Assembly: GCA_031835245.1 (NCBI GenBank)
Contig: JAVKOQ010000494.1
Coordinates: 1-32,742, forward strand
Source of the DNA: Balamuthia mandrillaris
Lineage: Eukaryota; Discosea; Longamoebia; Balamuthiidae
Direction: 5' to 3'
DNA length: 32,742 nucleotides
Shown: positions 1 to 10,700 of the stretch, in pieces
How the letters are laid out: each line of letters starts with the position of its first letter
How positions within the stretch are numbered: the stretch's first letter is position 1
Program-made: the position numbers and the translations under genes
Notes under the pieces: model-generated
What the model was told of the DNA's origin: nothing
Database searches by the model: none
What the model saw: the letters and a program-made list of their open reading frames with translations, nothing else

Positions 1-744
1 TCTCCCTTTCCTTTGTGTGTTCAGGGGTAGGGAGAGTTGAAGCGTTATAAGAATACCAATACATAAGAGATGAAAAAGAAAAAAAAACGAGAGCCAATAG
101 AAGATGGAGAATAGAAGCGAAGAAGAGAGGAAGAAGAACAAAAACAACGAGAAGAACAAGAAAGAAAGAAAACAGAAAGAGAAAAGAACACCAAAAATTC
201 AAAGGAAAGGCTATTTAAAAAAAATAAAAGAAAGTAACTATGAAGATGATGACAACGAAGAAAAGAACGTACCCACTCTGGAAATGGAGAATGCCTTGAT
301 GTAAGCCTTTCCATCCTCCAAATTGCCAAACGTGAAGGCCATGTCGTCCACGAAGCCAAACAGGCGCGTCCTGTGCGTGGCAAACACCGTTTTGTCCTCG
401 TCCGCCACCTGATCGTTGTGGTAGGCGTGTTTGACGGAGTGCTCCTCGCCCGACCTTTGGAAGAGCTTGCTGACCTCCTCCTCGCCCTGTACAAGGGTGT
501 ACTCGCCTTTCTTTGGGTAAGTGGTGATCGCCTGTTCCACCGCAGACTTCAAATCATCCTGAGGCACGGCACATGCGTGATTTTTTTTTTTTTATGTTTT
601 GTGTTTTGAAAATGTGAGAAAGATGGGGAACACAGATGTCGAAGAGGAGAAAGAAAACAAAGAGGAAAAAGAAGAGGAACGAACCAGAGAAGTCTCATCA
701 GGGTAGTAGTACTCAGCCTCGAAGATGTGTGTCAGCCAACCCAT
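1..744 (-). CDS. DUF1499-family protein, partial (3' end outside window)
   Basis: Exon 1 is 744-685 (20 codons starting MGWLTHIFEAEYYYPDETSL) and exon 2 is 558-273; the junctions are CTG/GTTCGT, CAG/GATGAT and G/GTACGT. The rest of the gene lies past a purine-rich intron that runs to or near the window edge, so the C-terminus is missing. Exon 2 contains RLFGFVDDMAF and, 20 residues on, FSISRVG, which match the DUF1499 pattern of an FvDD block followed by a (R)SaSRvG block. DUF1499 proteins are small and of unknown biochemical function, found in bacteria, plastid-bearing organisms and protists. The start was chosen because it is the first ATG of the open frame and the gene upstream ends only 150 bases away. 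Family assignment rests on motif memory and is moderately sure; function is unknown. Confidence 0.55.
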
Positions 745-793
745 GGCCTTGCTCTCTCTCTCTGCTACGCTTTTTCGGTTTTTAAACGTTTTT

Positions 794-807
794 TTTTATC
801 GATAAAA
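794..807. promoter_or_regulatory. 14-base perfect palindrome upstream of the DUF1499 gene
   Basis: TTTTATCGATAAAA is a perfect palindrome 50 bases before the DUF1499 start codon and 88 bases after the end of the F-box/ankyrin gene. Its core TATCGATA equals the DRE promoter element known in insects, but transfer of that meaning to this organism is only a guess. It could be a factor-binding site, or chance in an AT-rich spacer. Confidence 0.3.
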
Positions 808-894
808 TTCCGTCATCGAATTTTTTTTGCAATTATTATTGCGATTTTGATCGTGTTCGTTGCGTGGAAATGACGGAAATGTGAGCGAAAATAC

Positions 895-3078
895 CTACTC
901 CCTGAACATGTAGCATTCGGGCGGGGCGCTCTTGGTGGAGGCGAGCCGCCGCAAATACTTTCGAACGGCAATGCCTTCAGGTTGGAGCAGAACGAGAGGG
1001 ACCATAGGACAACCGGCGTTGACGAGCCACTGCACCACAGCCAGTTTGCCCTTGAGGAGTGCTTCTTTGTACACTCCCTCATCCCAGGGACAACCATGGG
1101 CGTGCAGCCATTGAAGCGCCTCTAGCTCCCCCGAACCAGCAGCCATAGCACAAACGTCCTCGTCGAAAGGGCAACCCTCCTTCCAAAGCCACCGTATGGT
1201 CTCCAAGTGTCCTCCCAAGGCAGCAAAGGAAAACATGTCGGTTGTCCATGGATGCCCGACCTGTCTCGACAGCTTTAAGAGCTCCAATGCATCCTCCTGG
1301 CGCATTCCTCTACCATCTGCAATGTCCTCCGCATCCTCATTATAAACCCAATTCGGGAGCCAAGTAAAGCCAGGGGTGTCCAAGAGCCATCGTACAATTG
1401 CAACTTGACCTGCTCTGGCTGCCCAGTCGCATGCATGCTGAGCGTCCAAAGGGCACCCATTGCCAACAGCCCACGCCAAAACCTCTAAATGCCCTTTGAA
1501 GGCGGCGTTCCATGTGGTATTGGCATTCCAGGGACAGCCTTGTGACCTCGCCCATTTCAATATCTCCAAATGCCCATTTCTTGCTGCCTTAATACATGTC
1601 TTTTCATTCCAAGGGCAGCCGTTCTCGTGCAACCATTTGAGGGTTTCTAGGTGACCCATCTGGGCTGCGTTGGCTGCGGCCGATGGAGTCCAAAGACAGC
1701 CGTTCTCCCTGGCCCACTTTATCAGTTCTAGGTGACCACCTGTAGCTGCTTTGTCAATGACTTGGTGGCTTAAAGAACCGCCGTTCTCAAAGGCCCATTG
1801 CACTATTTTCAGTTTGCCTTGCGTGGCTGCAACGGTGCACACTCCGCTGAGGCTGTTGCTGTCAAACAGCTCTCCTTGCGCTTCTTGCAACCATTGCAGA
1901 ACCTGCAATCCTCCACTCACAGCTGCTTGCGCTACTGCATGTGTGTCGTACCACGGACAATCATTCTCTCTAAGCCACTTCAACACGTCCAGATGCCCTT
2001 CTGCGGCGGCTGCTCCACATGGAGACTGGTCGAAGACAGGCTCGAAAGGAAACCCTTTTGCTCTTGCCCAGCAGAGCAGCTCCACATCTCCTGCATATGA
2101 AAGGTCCATGCACACCTCACTGGGTCGGATCTTGCTGGTCTTCTTGGCCCATTCCAACATTGCCTTGTTAGCTCTTCTTGCCGCGTAATGGAAGATCCAT
2201 TCCCAATTGATTGCGCAACCATGTTCATATGCCCACTTCAGTACACCAAAGTGCCCTTGTTCAGCCGCAGCGTCGGTTGTGTCCTCTGTCCAAGGGCAGC
2301 CGTGTGCATGCAACCACTTCAACACCTCCAAATGACCATGCGCGGCCGCAGCTGCACAGGCGTGTTCATCCCACTGACATCCATTCTTCCTCGCCCATCG
2401 AACCACCCCCAAGTGACCTCCTCCTGACGCGTTGTGAATGGTTCTTCTGTCCCATGGGCACCCGTTCCACCGTGCCCACCTCAACAGCTCCAACTGGCCT
2501 TCTTTGGCAATGGCTGCACACAACTCTCGGTCCAGAGGACAGCCGTTCTCCACAGCCCACTGTAGCAGAGCCATGGAGCTGCACACCGCCACTTTCGCTA
2601 AGCGCCTCCTGAGGTTCCCTGCACATGCCCACCAGCTGCGGCACGTTCTGGCTGCCATGCCCACGTACGCTGGCTCCACAACGTCGAACAAAGCGCACAG
2701 CAGCTCTTCTGGCAAGTCGTCCCATCTATAAGTAGGCGTTGCTTCCACTTGCTCATCGTCGTTTGCGGGGTGGTTATGGTCAGAAGATGGAGGAGGAAAA
2801 GAGAGTTTGGTTTTTTTGGTGCGTGGCTGAGGAGCGCAGCGAGAAGCAGCTGGGGAGGTGCCCACGTAGGTGTCCTCCTCAAAGTGGCGCTTGTGAGAGT
2901 TCGTGTCAGAGGTGGTGGACAACGAACGGAGCTCCTCGCGCAGGGAGGCGACCAATGCGGTCAAGCGTTGATTATTTTCGCTCAACGAATGAACCTGCTG
3001 TTGAAGAGCGGCCAACGGACGCACGTCCTCGCGCAGGGCATCCACCGAGGCAATCAGGGCCTTGAGGTTCTCCTCCAT
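895..3078 (-). CDS. F-box protein with about 19 ankyrin-like 'WA..NGCPW' repeats
   Basis: A single uninterrupted frame of 727 codons. Residues 1-55 form a leucine-rich heptad stretch (likely coiled coil). Residues 86-92 (RTKKTKL) look like a basic nuclear signal. Residues about 117-160 are an F-box (WDDLPEELLCALFDVVEP, then the RTCRSWW core). Residues 168-700 hold about 19 repeats of 26-27 residues with the consensus GHLEVLKWLHENGCPWDE, the divergent ankyrin type abundant in amoebal, oomycete and giant-virus proteins. F-box proteins recruit substrates to SCF ubiquitin ligases, with the repeat array as the likely substrate-binding surface. The purine-rich run just before the ATG gives a plausible start context. 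The complete lack of introns is unusual here, since every other complete gene has several. The C-terminus ends in MFRE. Domain calls are strong; the substrate is unknown. Confidence 0.88.
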   Translation of the reverse strand: MEENLKALIASVDALREDVRPLAALQQQVHSLSENNQRLTALVASLREELRSLSTTSDTNSHKRHFEEDTYVGTSPAASRCAPQPRTKKTKLSFPPPSSDHNHPANDDEQVEATPTYRWDDLPEELLCALFDVVEPAYVGMAARTCRSWWACAGNLRRRLAKVAVCSSMALLQWAVENGCPLDRELCAAIAKEGQLELLRWARWNGCPWDRRTIHNASGGGHLGVVRWARKNGCQWDEHACAAAAAHGHLEVLKWLHAHGCPWTEDTTDAAAEQGHFGVLKWAYEHGCAINWEWIFHYAARRANKAMLEWAKKTSKIRPSEVCMDLSYAGDVELLCWARAKGFPFEPVFDQSPCGAAAAEGHLDVLKWLRENDCPWYDTHAVAQAAVSGGLQVLQWLQEAQGELFDSNSLSGVCTVAATQGKLKIVQWAFENGGSLSHQVIDKAATGGHLELIKWARENGCLWTPSAAANAAQMGHLETLKWLHENGCPWNEKTCIKAARNGHLEILKWARSQGCPWNANTTWNAAFKGHLEVLAWAVGNGCPLDAQHACDWAARAGQVAIVRWLLDTPGFTWLPNWVYNEDAEDIADGRGMRQEDALELLKLSRQVGHPWTTDMFSFAALGGHLETIRWLWKEGCPFDEDVCAMAAGSGELEALQWLHAHGCPWDEGVYKEALLKGKLAVVQWLVNAGCPMVPLVLLQPEGIAVRKYLRRLASTKSAPPECYMFRE

Positions 3079-3142
3079 GTTCCCTTCTTCTTCTTCTTCT
3101 TCTTGTTCAAATTTTTTTCATTGTTGATTTCTCAATGTCGAC

Positions 3143-3274
3143 ATGACAGAGAGCACCAGAATGGCCATTCTCTTCCTTCTGGCCCATGTGGTGGCTCTCC
3201 TTCTCCATTCTTCTTCGTCTTCTTGTACTTTTACAAACGGCACCAAGGAGTGGGTACCCGGCTACAAACCTTGA
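3143..3274 (+). CDS. Possible 43-residue secreted peptide
   Basis: A short frame on the plus strand, divergent from the F-box/ankyrin gene (65 bases away) and facing the 3' end of gene A. It begins MTESTRMAILFLLAHVVALL, a charged start followed by a strong hydrophobic core, then a serine run, one Cys, an N-glycosylation site (NGT) and the end WVPGYKP. This is what a signal peptide with a very short mature part looks like. It could instead be the signal-peptide exon of a longer gene whose next exon I cannot find, because gene A occupies the opposite strand downstream. It is the only obvious coding-like signal in the 238-base gap. No family is recognised. Confidence 0.25.
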   Translation: MTESTRMAILFLLAHVVALLLHSSSSSCTFTNGTKEWVPGYKP

Positions 3275-3316
3275 GAAAAGTAAGCACTTTCAGTATCAAA
3301 GTGCTATATTACACGC

Positions 3317-5532
3317 TTATTGATCCACTAAACTTGCTTTGGTGCGTTCCAGCTTTTCGTCCTCTTTTCTGCTTCGAAGCCTCTTTTCCACGAGGTTTAG
3401 CTTCGCGGCCACCACCAGAATCACCGCTGCGATCACAACGACCCCACCCACCACACAAGGCGCCACGATGGCTGCTAAATTCACCTCTTCGTCTTTATCG
3501 GTCTCTACGCCGTCTTCCGCGCCGTCCACGCCATCACCCTCTCCATCCTCCTCTTCAGGAGAAGCAAACAGAACGGTAAAGTCAGGATCGTAGAATAATG
3601 AACCAAATTCACCTCTAAACTGAAAACGCAGTCTCAGCACGTCGTCTTCTTCCGCTGAGCGTTCGTGTGAAACGTTCAAGTTGTTGGACAAGAACTTGCT
3701 GTCGTTACCATCATCAATGCGGAACACTAGGGCCAGAGAAAGTGGAGTAGCGGTGTTGTTGGTATGAATGGTGAGGGAGGTGATGTTGCCGTTGTTGATG
3801 TTTGGATCGGGTTGTCTGCCTGGCTTGATGGAGTGGATGGGTTGAGAGAAACGCAGCTGGCTTATCAAGGTGAGAGAAGATCCTTTTGGCATCAACCAAT
3901 CGTAGATTCTTATGTTGCTCTTGGTGGATTTGAAAAGTAGAATATATTAGTCAGGTTTTTCGTTGGTGAAAGAGAAAGAGAAAGAGAAAGAGAAAGAGAA
4001 AGAGAAAGAGAAAGAGAAAGAGAAAGAGAAAGAGAAAGAGAAAGAGAAAGAGAAAGAGAAAGAGAAAGAGAAAGAGAACCGACGACGAAAGAATATGGCA
4101 AAGCCACAAGACAAAAGAGAAGACAGAAAAAGATAAAGACACGAAAGAAGCTTGACCATTGAAATAGAATGAAACCCAACAGCACATCTCATAGAAGTAC
4201 ATACCTTAATAGAATTAGCAGGGACCTTTGTTTCTGTTCCTTCCAACCAAAACGAAACATCGTCAGCTACAAGATACTGTTCGAGTACGATTGAGGCATC
4301 ATTCTCCATTTGCAGGCGATGAATCATTTTTAGTGAAGTGATCTTTCCATCTTTGCTTTTCGTCACTACTGGACCACACCTTAGATACTTTTGACCTTCT
4401 AACCTGAACTCTACTTCCTCCTCTCCTTCCATGAATAGCGACTGCCACTCCCATTCCGTGAAGGTGTCTTCATTCACTTCTCCTTTGCTCTGGTCGATGG
4501 GCAACAACCTGGCGTGAGGTTGGCTGCCATTGAATTGCAACACCACCGTGGTCTTATTATCCTCGGCAAGGCGATAGCGCAGGGGAGAGGAGCAGTTGTT
4601 TTGGCCAAAGGGAACGCCCGTGCAGTCCATGCAATCGTTTGTGCCTTGGCAGGAGCTGCACGCGTCAAAGCCTTGAGGGCAGGTGGCCGCAAGAACACAT
4701 CCATCTTCGCCCAAAGGCATGGAGATAGAACAGCTATTTTCACACTTCAGCTCGGTAAAAGATTGCCTGTAATTGGAGAATGTAAGAACAAATTGATAGA
4801 GAAGGATAGAAGGGGACGTACAGTTTGGCATTGTAGTTGTTCTTGTGAATGGAGACGGAGCCTTCAATCCCAATGCTTGCTCCTTCTCCTGAACAACTCA
4901 AGCCTCCACCAAACTGGTTATTCCAAATACTACTTCGCGATACAACCACAGTGGAGTTGTGCTTTGCTACGATGCCTCCATGAACATTCCAACTGATATG
5001 TGAGTTTTCCACGAACAAGGTGTGGTCATGGCCTCCGTTCGCAAGAGTAATACCAGGTACATCTGAAACAAATTGACCGGATGGCTCAGAAGCAACAGAA
5101 AGAAGGAGAAGAGAGACAACTACGAACCATTGAAAAGGAAGTACGAGTCGTTGATGAATGAGTCATCGCAAAGAGAACTCAGAGACAAGCCCTTGGAGCG
5201 TTCCACAAGAACGTTGGTCATATTTAAAGCTATATTGTCCATGGTAATAACGCCAGCGTCTTGCACAATGGAGTCCTTGAGCGTGGTATACAGCTGCAAT
5301 CCATTCTGTTTGGGTGGCGGAAGATGAAGAAAAATAAAGATCACTTGACAAGCACAAGAAAGGGCCTTGGCGGGGAAGAAAACACACCCCGGAGGATGAA
5401 ACGCTAATCGAGGCGGCAGCGCTTCGGTAGAACTGCAGCCTATCCATGACGAGATGAGTTACACCGATGGTTTGTGGAATGTCTGGTTCATTAGGATTGA
5501 GAATGAGCAGAGAAGACATGACGAGCGAAGAA

Positions 5533-5597
<65 letters not shown>

Positions 5598-6785
5598 GAG
5601 AAGCGTGAATGAATGAAGAGAGAACGATAGAACCGAAGCATAGAAGAGAGGAATCGGGAAGCAACACAAGATAAACAACGGTTAGAAAGAATGAAGCGAA
5701 AGAGATCGAACCAATTGCAAGGTTAACCCCAAACTGTTGGTCGCTGGTTCTAACGCCGTTGTCTTCAAACAGCAGATCAGTGAAGTAGTAGTCGGTCACG
5801 TCCTCGTTTTCAAAACTCATGTTGTCCTCCGCAATGTTCACCACGTTGTCTGAAAACTCTATGGTGATCCTCCGAAAGGTGGAACTTGATATGCGCATCT
5901 TGGAATTGTCCAGTTGCCGTTTCCGTCCGGTCGGAAGAAAACGAGAAGAATAAGAAGGGAAGGTGAATTCGCGTTTGGAGGATGAACCTCTTCGTTCATA
6001 CACCACAGCTGGGGCAGGCAGGTCCTCAAACAAACAATCCTCCATCTCTAACGAAACGCCAGGAGTGCCTCCTTTCAGAGATACAATGACTGCTCCATAG
6101 TGGGACATCCTCTGCACAACCACTTGAGAGAGCTCAACTCGCTGAGAAGAAGACGCTACAATGGCTCGGTTTCCATCGGTGAACTTGCTTCTTCGCACCA
6201 CAACCTCCGTTTCGCCCGCGACGGTGTGCCCCACAGTGTTTCGGTTCTCTCGAAAGCTGCAATCCTCCACCTCCACGTTGGTTGCTGTGATGAGGTTGGC
6301 AAACGTGTTGTTGAAGAAGGTGCTTCGCTTGGCACGAAACACCGAGTCTGGGCTTTGGAATAGCTCAAAGCCATCTTGCAAGTGAGCGCCTTGACAGTTC
6401 TCCACGGCGACCCCCTCCAAAACTATCTCCACGTAGGAGGAGGCTAGGTCTGCAACGCGCAACAGCGGTCCACGGTATCCTTGAAAGAGGATATCGCGAA
6501 AGAGAACGACGGACCCATTCAAAGTGCTCGGTCCTCCCACCGTGAACAATGGGCTTGTTCCAGCGGGGGTGGCAGGAAAAGAATAGAAGGAGGCCGGTTC
6601 GGTTTGTGCCGGGTCCGTTTGGAAGGTCAGCTCCGCGGTTGGGCTGTCGATGATGCTAAAGGATTCACGATAGTTGGTGAGGAGGAACTGGCCTCGCAGG
6701 AACAGAACCACGGAAGAGTTGGAAGGGAGGGAGAGGGCTTGGTCCAACGCGACTTGAAGGTCGCAGTACGGAACCTTGTAACTTC
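3317..6785 (-). CDS. Beta-helix / Cys-rich type I membrane protein, copy A (no visible first exon)
   Basis: Exons by splice sites and alignment with copies B and C: 6785-5712, 5482-5388, 5305-5128, 5062-4822, 4766-4205, 3919-3317; about 917 residues are readable. The N-terminal half has short strand-turn repeats such as VEVEDCSFRENRN and VVVRRSKFTDGNRAI, typical of right-handed parallel beta-helix (pectate-lyase-like) proteins. A Cys-rich module follows (AATCPQGFDACSSCQGTNDC, then FGQNNCSSPLRYRL). A beta-rich domain starting near IRIYDW precedes an acidic linker, a transmembrane helix (NLAAIVAPCVVGGVVVIAAV) and a basic tail. The first readable exon opens with a phase-1 acceptor, but the 97 bases up to the stop of gene B contain no signal-peptide exon. 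The copy is therefore either truncated or uses a distant first exon. All downstream frames are open. The role is unknown, probably surface recognition or adhesion. Confidence 0.72.
3968..4077. repeat. (GAAAGA)n microsatellite in gene A intron
   Basis: About 18 near-perfect hexamer units, lying between the last two exons of gene A. Read in the sense direction of the gene it is a (TCTTTC)n pyrimidine tract placed just before the final acceptor. Confidence 0.95.
5535..5594. repeat. (GA)n microsatellite in gene A intron
   Basis: About 29 GA dinucleotides in the intron 5711-5483. On the sense strand of gene A it is (CT)n, upstream of an acceptor lying 50 bases further on. Confidence 0.95.
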
Positions 6786-6884
6786 CTGTTGATATATTGG
6801 ATGGTAATTAATTACTAAAGATCTCGTTAATGTTTGCTCCCATCTTATAATACCTTCTTCATCTCACGTCCTCCTTTTTTCCTT

Positions 6885-8519
6885 TTACTCTCCCGCTTTG
6901 GCTGCGGCTCGGGCAAGCACGGCTCTGGTCTTGGCTCTTTGCAGGTTCTTCTTTTGAAGGACGAACATGGCTCCCACTCCACCTATCACCACGGCAACGA
7001 TGATCACCCCTCCGACAACGCACGGCACCACGATGGCTACGAGGATCAAGTCGTCACCGTCCTCCTTCTCTTCGTCTTCTTCGTCGATACCATCTTCTCC
7101 ATCCTCCATTTGAGGCGAGCTAAAGAGAACTGTAAAGTCAGGATCGTACAGCAAGGAGTCGTAAGGCCCGTTGAACAAGAAGCTCAGTTGTAGTTCATCG
7201 TCTCGTTCTTCCGGTCTTTCTTGAGACAACTCAAAGTTGTTGGACAAGAACTTGTTGTTGTCGTATCCTTCTTGTTGTTCGGCGAGGAACAACAGAGAAA
7301 TGGAAAGCGGAGTGGCGGTAATGTTGGTCTGGATGGTGAACGATGAGACGTTTTTGTTGTTGGAGTTGAGATCCGGGTGTCTGCCTTCTTGGATAGAGAA
7401 GATGGGATGAGAGAATCGAAGTTGGCTGTTCAGGGTAAGTGAAGAGGCTTGTGGCACCGGCCAATCGTAGATTCTCACGTTGCTCTTTACCACAAGGCAA
7501 GCAAGCATGAGAATGCGCAACACAGAGTATAGAAAAGAATGAGCGATCGTAAAACGATTGGCAGGCAACACGACCGAAGTGACAAAACGAAGAGGTTGAA
7601 AAAAGAATGCACCTTGAGAGAATTAGAGATCACATTCGTTTCTTTCTCAGCGAGCCAAAACGAAGAGTCCTCGCCCAAGAGATACTGCTCCAGCACCACG
7701 GAGGCATTGTTTGCCAACTGCTTGCGATGGATCATCTTCAACGAACGTACTTTGCCATTGTTGCCTACGGTCACCACAGGTCCACATCGCAAGTACTCTC
7801 CATCATCCAACAAGAACTCTTCCTCCTCTGACACCAAAGTCTGCCATCTCCATTCGGAGTAAGTGCCTTCCTCCACTGCTCCGGTTGTATCATTGATAGG
7901 CAACAACATGGCGTGTGGTTGGCTGCTATTGAACTGCAACACCACCGTAGTCTCGTTGTCCTCGGAGAGACGGAATCGCAAGGGAGAGGAACAGTTATTG
8001 TTGCCAAAGGGAATCCCGGTGCAATCGATGCATTGGCCGGTGCCTTGGCAGGAGCTACACACATCGAAGCCTTGCGGGCAGCTTGCCGCGGCAGCACATC
8101 CGTCCTCGGCGAAAGGAATGGTGATGGAACATGTTTCAGAACAGGTCACCTCGTTGAAAGATTGTCTGATTGAGGACATGGTTAACTCGGTTAAGGAACT
8201 CGTAACAAATAACAGAGATGAATAACGAAGCAAAGAATATAACGGAAACAGCACAGGGTGGAAAAAAGTTAATAACGCACGAAGCAAGGACATAATTGTT
8301 ACGGTGAAGGGAAACAGAGTCGTTGGCAATGATTCTTGCTTCTTGATGACAATGCAATCCACCACCAAAGCGGTTGCCCCAAAGGTTGCTTCTGGACACC
8401 ACCACAAACGCTGTTTGGGAGGCGATGATTCCGCCGCCTTCATTCCAGCTGATGTGCGATTTGTCCACGTGCAGAGTGAGCCCATTTGCTTCAAACTGGA
8501 TTCCCGCACCCTCTATTAA

Positions 8520-8590
<71 letters not shown>

Positions 8591-10415
8591 GCCAGTGAGT
8601 GAGTCAGGGAGAGAAGATATAAGAGGGCGAACAAGAGAAAAATTAGCAGGTTGCATTCAGGATGGAATAAAAAGCACAAAAAGAATGACCAACCATTGAA
8701 CAGAAAATAAGAGTCGCTGATGAATGAGTTGTTGCCAGCAGTTGCAATCATACCTTTTGACCTTTCTACCAGGACGTTGGCAAAACTAAAAGCTACTTTA
8801 TTCAGATAAATGCTGCCAGAGTCTTGAACAACAGAGTCTCGCAGATCAAGTGTTAATTGGGGCATATCAGAGACCTGTAGAATAAATAAGAATAACAAAC
8901 AAAAAATAAAGGAGTGAACTCGTTGACGTACAGGAAAGCGATTTTGGCCCACAGAAATCGAACTAAGCATGCCGTTGCGATAGAAATAGAGTCTTTGCAT
9001 TACGATTGAAGTTGGACCGGCACTGTCATTCAATACTATAGAAACAATTTCTTAGTATGAATGAAAGGCAGAATAAAGAGAGGGAGGGAGGGAGAGAGTT
9101 CAAACTGAATGTAAGGCAATTGCTGCTATCCACATCGTAGTTGTTGTCCACAACCACATCATTCTCTTCAAACAACAGATCGCTGAAGAAGTAGTCTGTC
9201 GTGTCCACGTTTAGCATAGGGTCATTAAATTCGCGTATGTCCACGGCAGCCGCTAAACCATCTGATGTGATCCTTCGAAATGTGGAGCTTGTCACTCTCG
9301 CTTGAGACCTTTCCGGCTGCCGTTTCTCTGTTGATTTGTGCGGTGATGAAGAAGGCGACGAAGGGGAAGCAGAAGAAACAGATTCTCGCTTGAAGGTTAC
9401 CAGCCCTCTGATGTACTCTAGAGCGGGTGCAGGCGAGTCCTCAAATAAACAGTCCTCCATTTCAAAAGAGACACCCAACTCCTCCCTATGCATCGAAACG
9501 AACACCCCGGTCCGTGACATGTGTTGAACTGTCAACTGAAGGAATACCACTCTCTCTGAATTCGTTGTTCGGATGGCAGAACCGCCTGCCAGGAAGCTGC
9601 TCCGCTGCACCATAACGTTTGTTCTACCTGAGATGGATATATGGTAGTTGGTGTCCAGGCCAGGGGATGGAGTGTAGGAGTTGTGGTGAAACTGGCAGTC
9701 CGTCACCTCCACATTCGTCGCTATAATGAGCTGATAGAATGAGTTGTTGAAGAAAGTGCATCTCTCCGCGCGAAACACAGAGTCAGCTCCTTCCAACACC
9801 TCAAAGCCGGTTTGCCAGTCCACTCCGTCGCATTCTTGGACGGTCGTCTCCTCCAGGGCGATTTCCACAGAGCTGGAACCCAGTCCATTGACCTTGAGGA
9901 GCTGCCCTTTGTAACGCTGGAACAGAATGCCACGAAAGAGGATGACACACCCCGACAACGTGTTCTCCCCTTCCACCACGAACAGTGTGGTTGCGTTTGT
10001 GTCAGGGGAGAAAGAAGAGAAGGAAGCAAGTTGCGCCTCCTGCGGGTCCGTTTGGAAGACCAACTGTGCGGCTGTGTTGTTGGTGATCCTGAAAGAAGGG
10101 TTATCGTTGGGCAGCAAGAACTGGCCTCGCAGGAACAGGTGGACTGTGGAATTGGGTGGAAGGGTTTGCACATGGTCCAGAGCGGCTTGCAGGTCGCAGA
10201 AGGGGTCTTCCGAGGTCCCTAATTGGCTGCCTCCACTTCCTTGACAGGCTGCGCTGAGAAAAAATGCGGTATGGCTCTCCCCTATTGTGCCAAGGACAAC
10301 GAGTTGAGGAAGCGACTCAAACAATGGAGAAGAGCACACAGAGGAACTTACCTGAGGACCAAACACACGCAAAGATCAGAAAGAATAGGAGCGAGAGAGC
10401 TGGTGGGCTTGTCAT
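6885..10415 (-). CDS. Beta-helix / Cys-rich type I membrane protein, copy B (complete)
   Basis: Seven exons: 10415-10352, 10248-9106, 9035-8932, 8874-8694, 8512-8281, 8165-7613, 7484-6885, giving 958 residues with continuous frame. Exon 1 encodes a signal peptide (MTSPPALSLLFFLIFACVWS) and ends CAG/GTAAGT. Exons 2-5 encode beta-helix-like repeats (for example VEVTDCQFHHNSY and VMVQRSSFLAGGSAI) with many N-glycosylation sites. Exon 6 holds the Cys-rich module (AASCPQGFDVCSSCQGTGQC, FGNNNCSSPLRFRL). Exon 7 holds the IRIYDW-type beta domain, an acidic Glu/Asp linker, one membrane helix (LILVAIVVPCVVGGVIIVAV, about residues 906-930) and a basic tail. It is probably displayed on the cell surface. 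No kinase or other enzyme domain is present in the tail. The start is supported by the TATA-like sequence 46 bases upstream. I know no named family with this exact layout. Confidence 0.82.
8524..8590. repeat. (GA)n microsatellite in gene B intron
   Basis: GA dinucleotide run with a few interruptions, inside intron 8693-8513 of gene B. It reads as (CT)n on the sense strand and abuts the acceptor at 8513. Confidence 0.93.
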
Positions 10416-10460
10416 GGCCGGATATGCTTTTTTTCTGCAGTATTCAAAAGGGTTTGCCTG

Positions 10461-10470
10461 CTTTATATAA
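10461..10470 (-). promoter_or_regulatory. TATA-like element for gene B
   Basis: On the minus strand the sequence reads TTATATAAAG, 46-55 bases before the ATG at 10415. This is the usual distance for a core promoter with a very short leader. It is the only such element in the 285-base spacer between gene B and the small secreted gene. Confidence 0.4.
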
Positions 10471-10700
10471 AACATAGCCAATATAGAAATATTGTACGGC
10501 CGCAGAGAAAGCCTTCCCATTTGTTGTTATTATATTGCCCTTCATATCAGAGTGAGGACAACAGGTACTTTTTTTGTTATTTCCTCACGAGGAGGTTCAA
10601 ACAAACAGTGCCACTTTTTGGACCTGTTAATTACCGATATTTTCATTTTTGCTCCATTACGGAGAGAAAAAGAGACGTATATTGTTAGCTAGTTGCTTCA

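Noticed and set aside
1275-2882. Several open frames of 60-145 codons on both strands within the F-box/ankyrin gene
   Set aside because: Shadows of the repeat-rich coding sequence; they lack independent motifs and start context.
3968-4077. Regular hexamer array as a CRISPR-like structure
   Set aside because: No unique spacers; a simple microsatellite within an intron of a eukaryotic gene.
6885-6980. Genes A and B as one large fused gene
   Set aside because: Gene B ends with a clear membrane helix, basic tail and stop codon, and aligns end to end with gene C.
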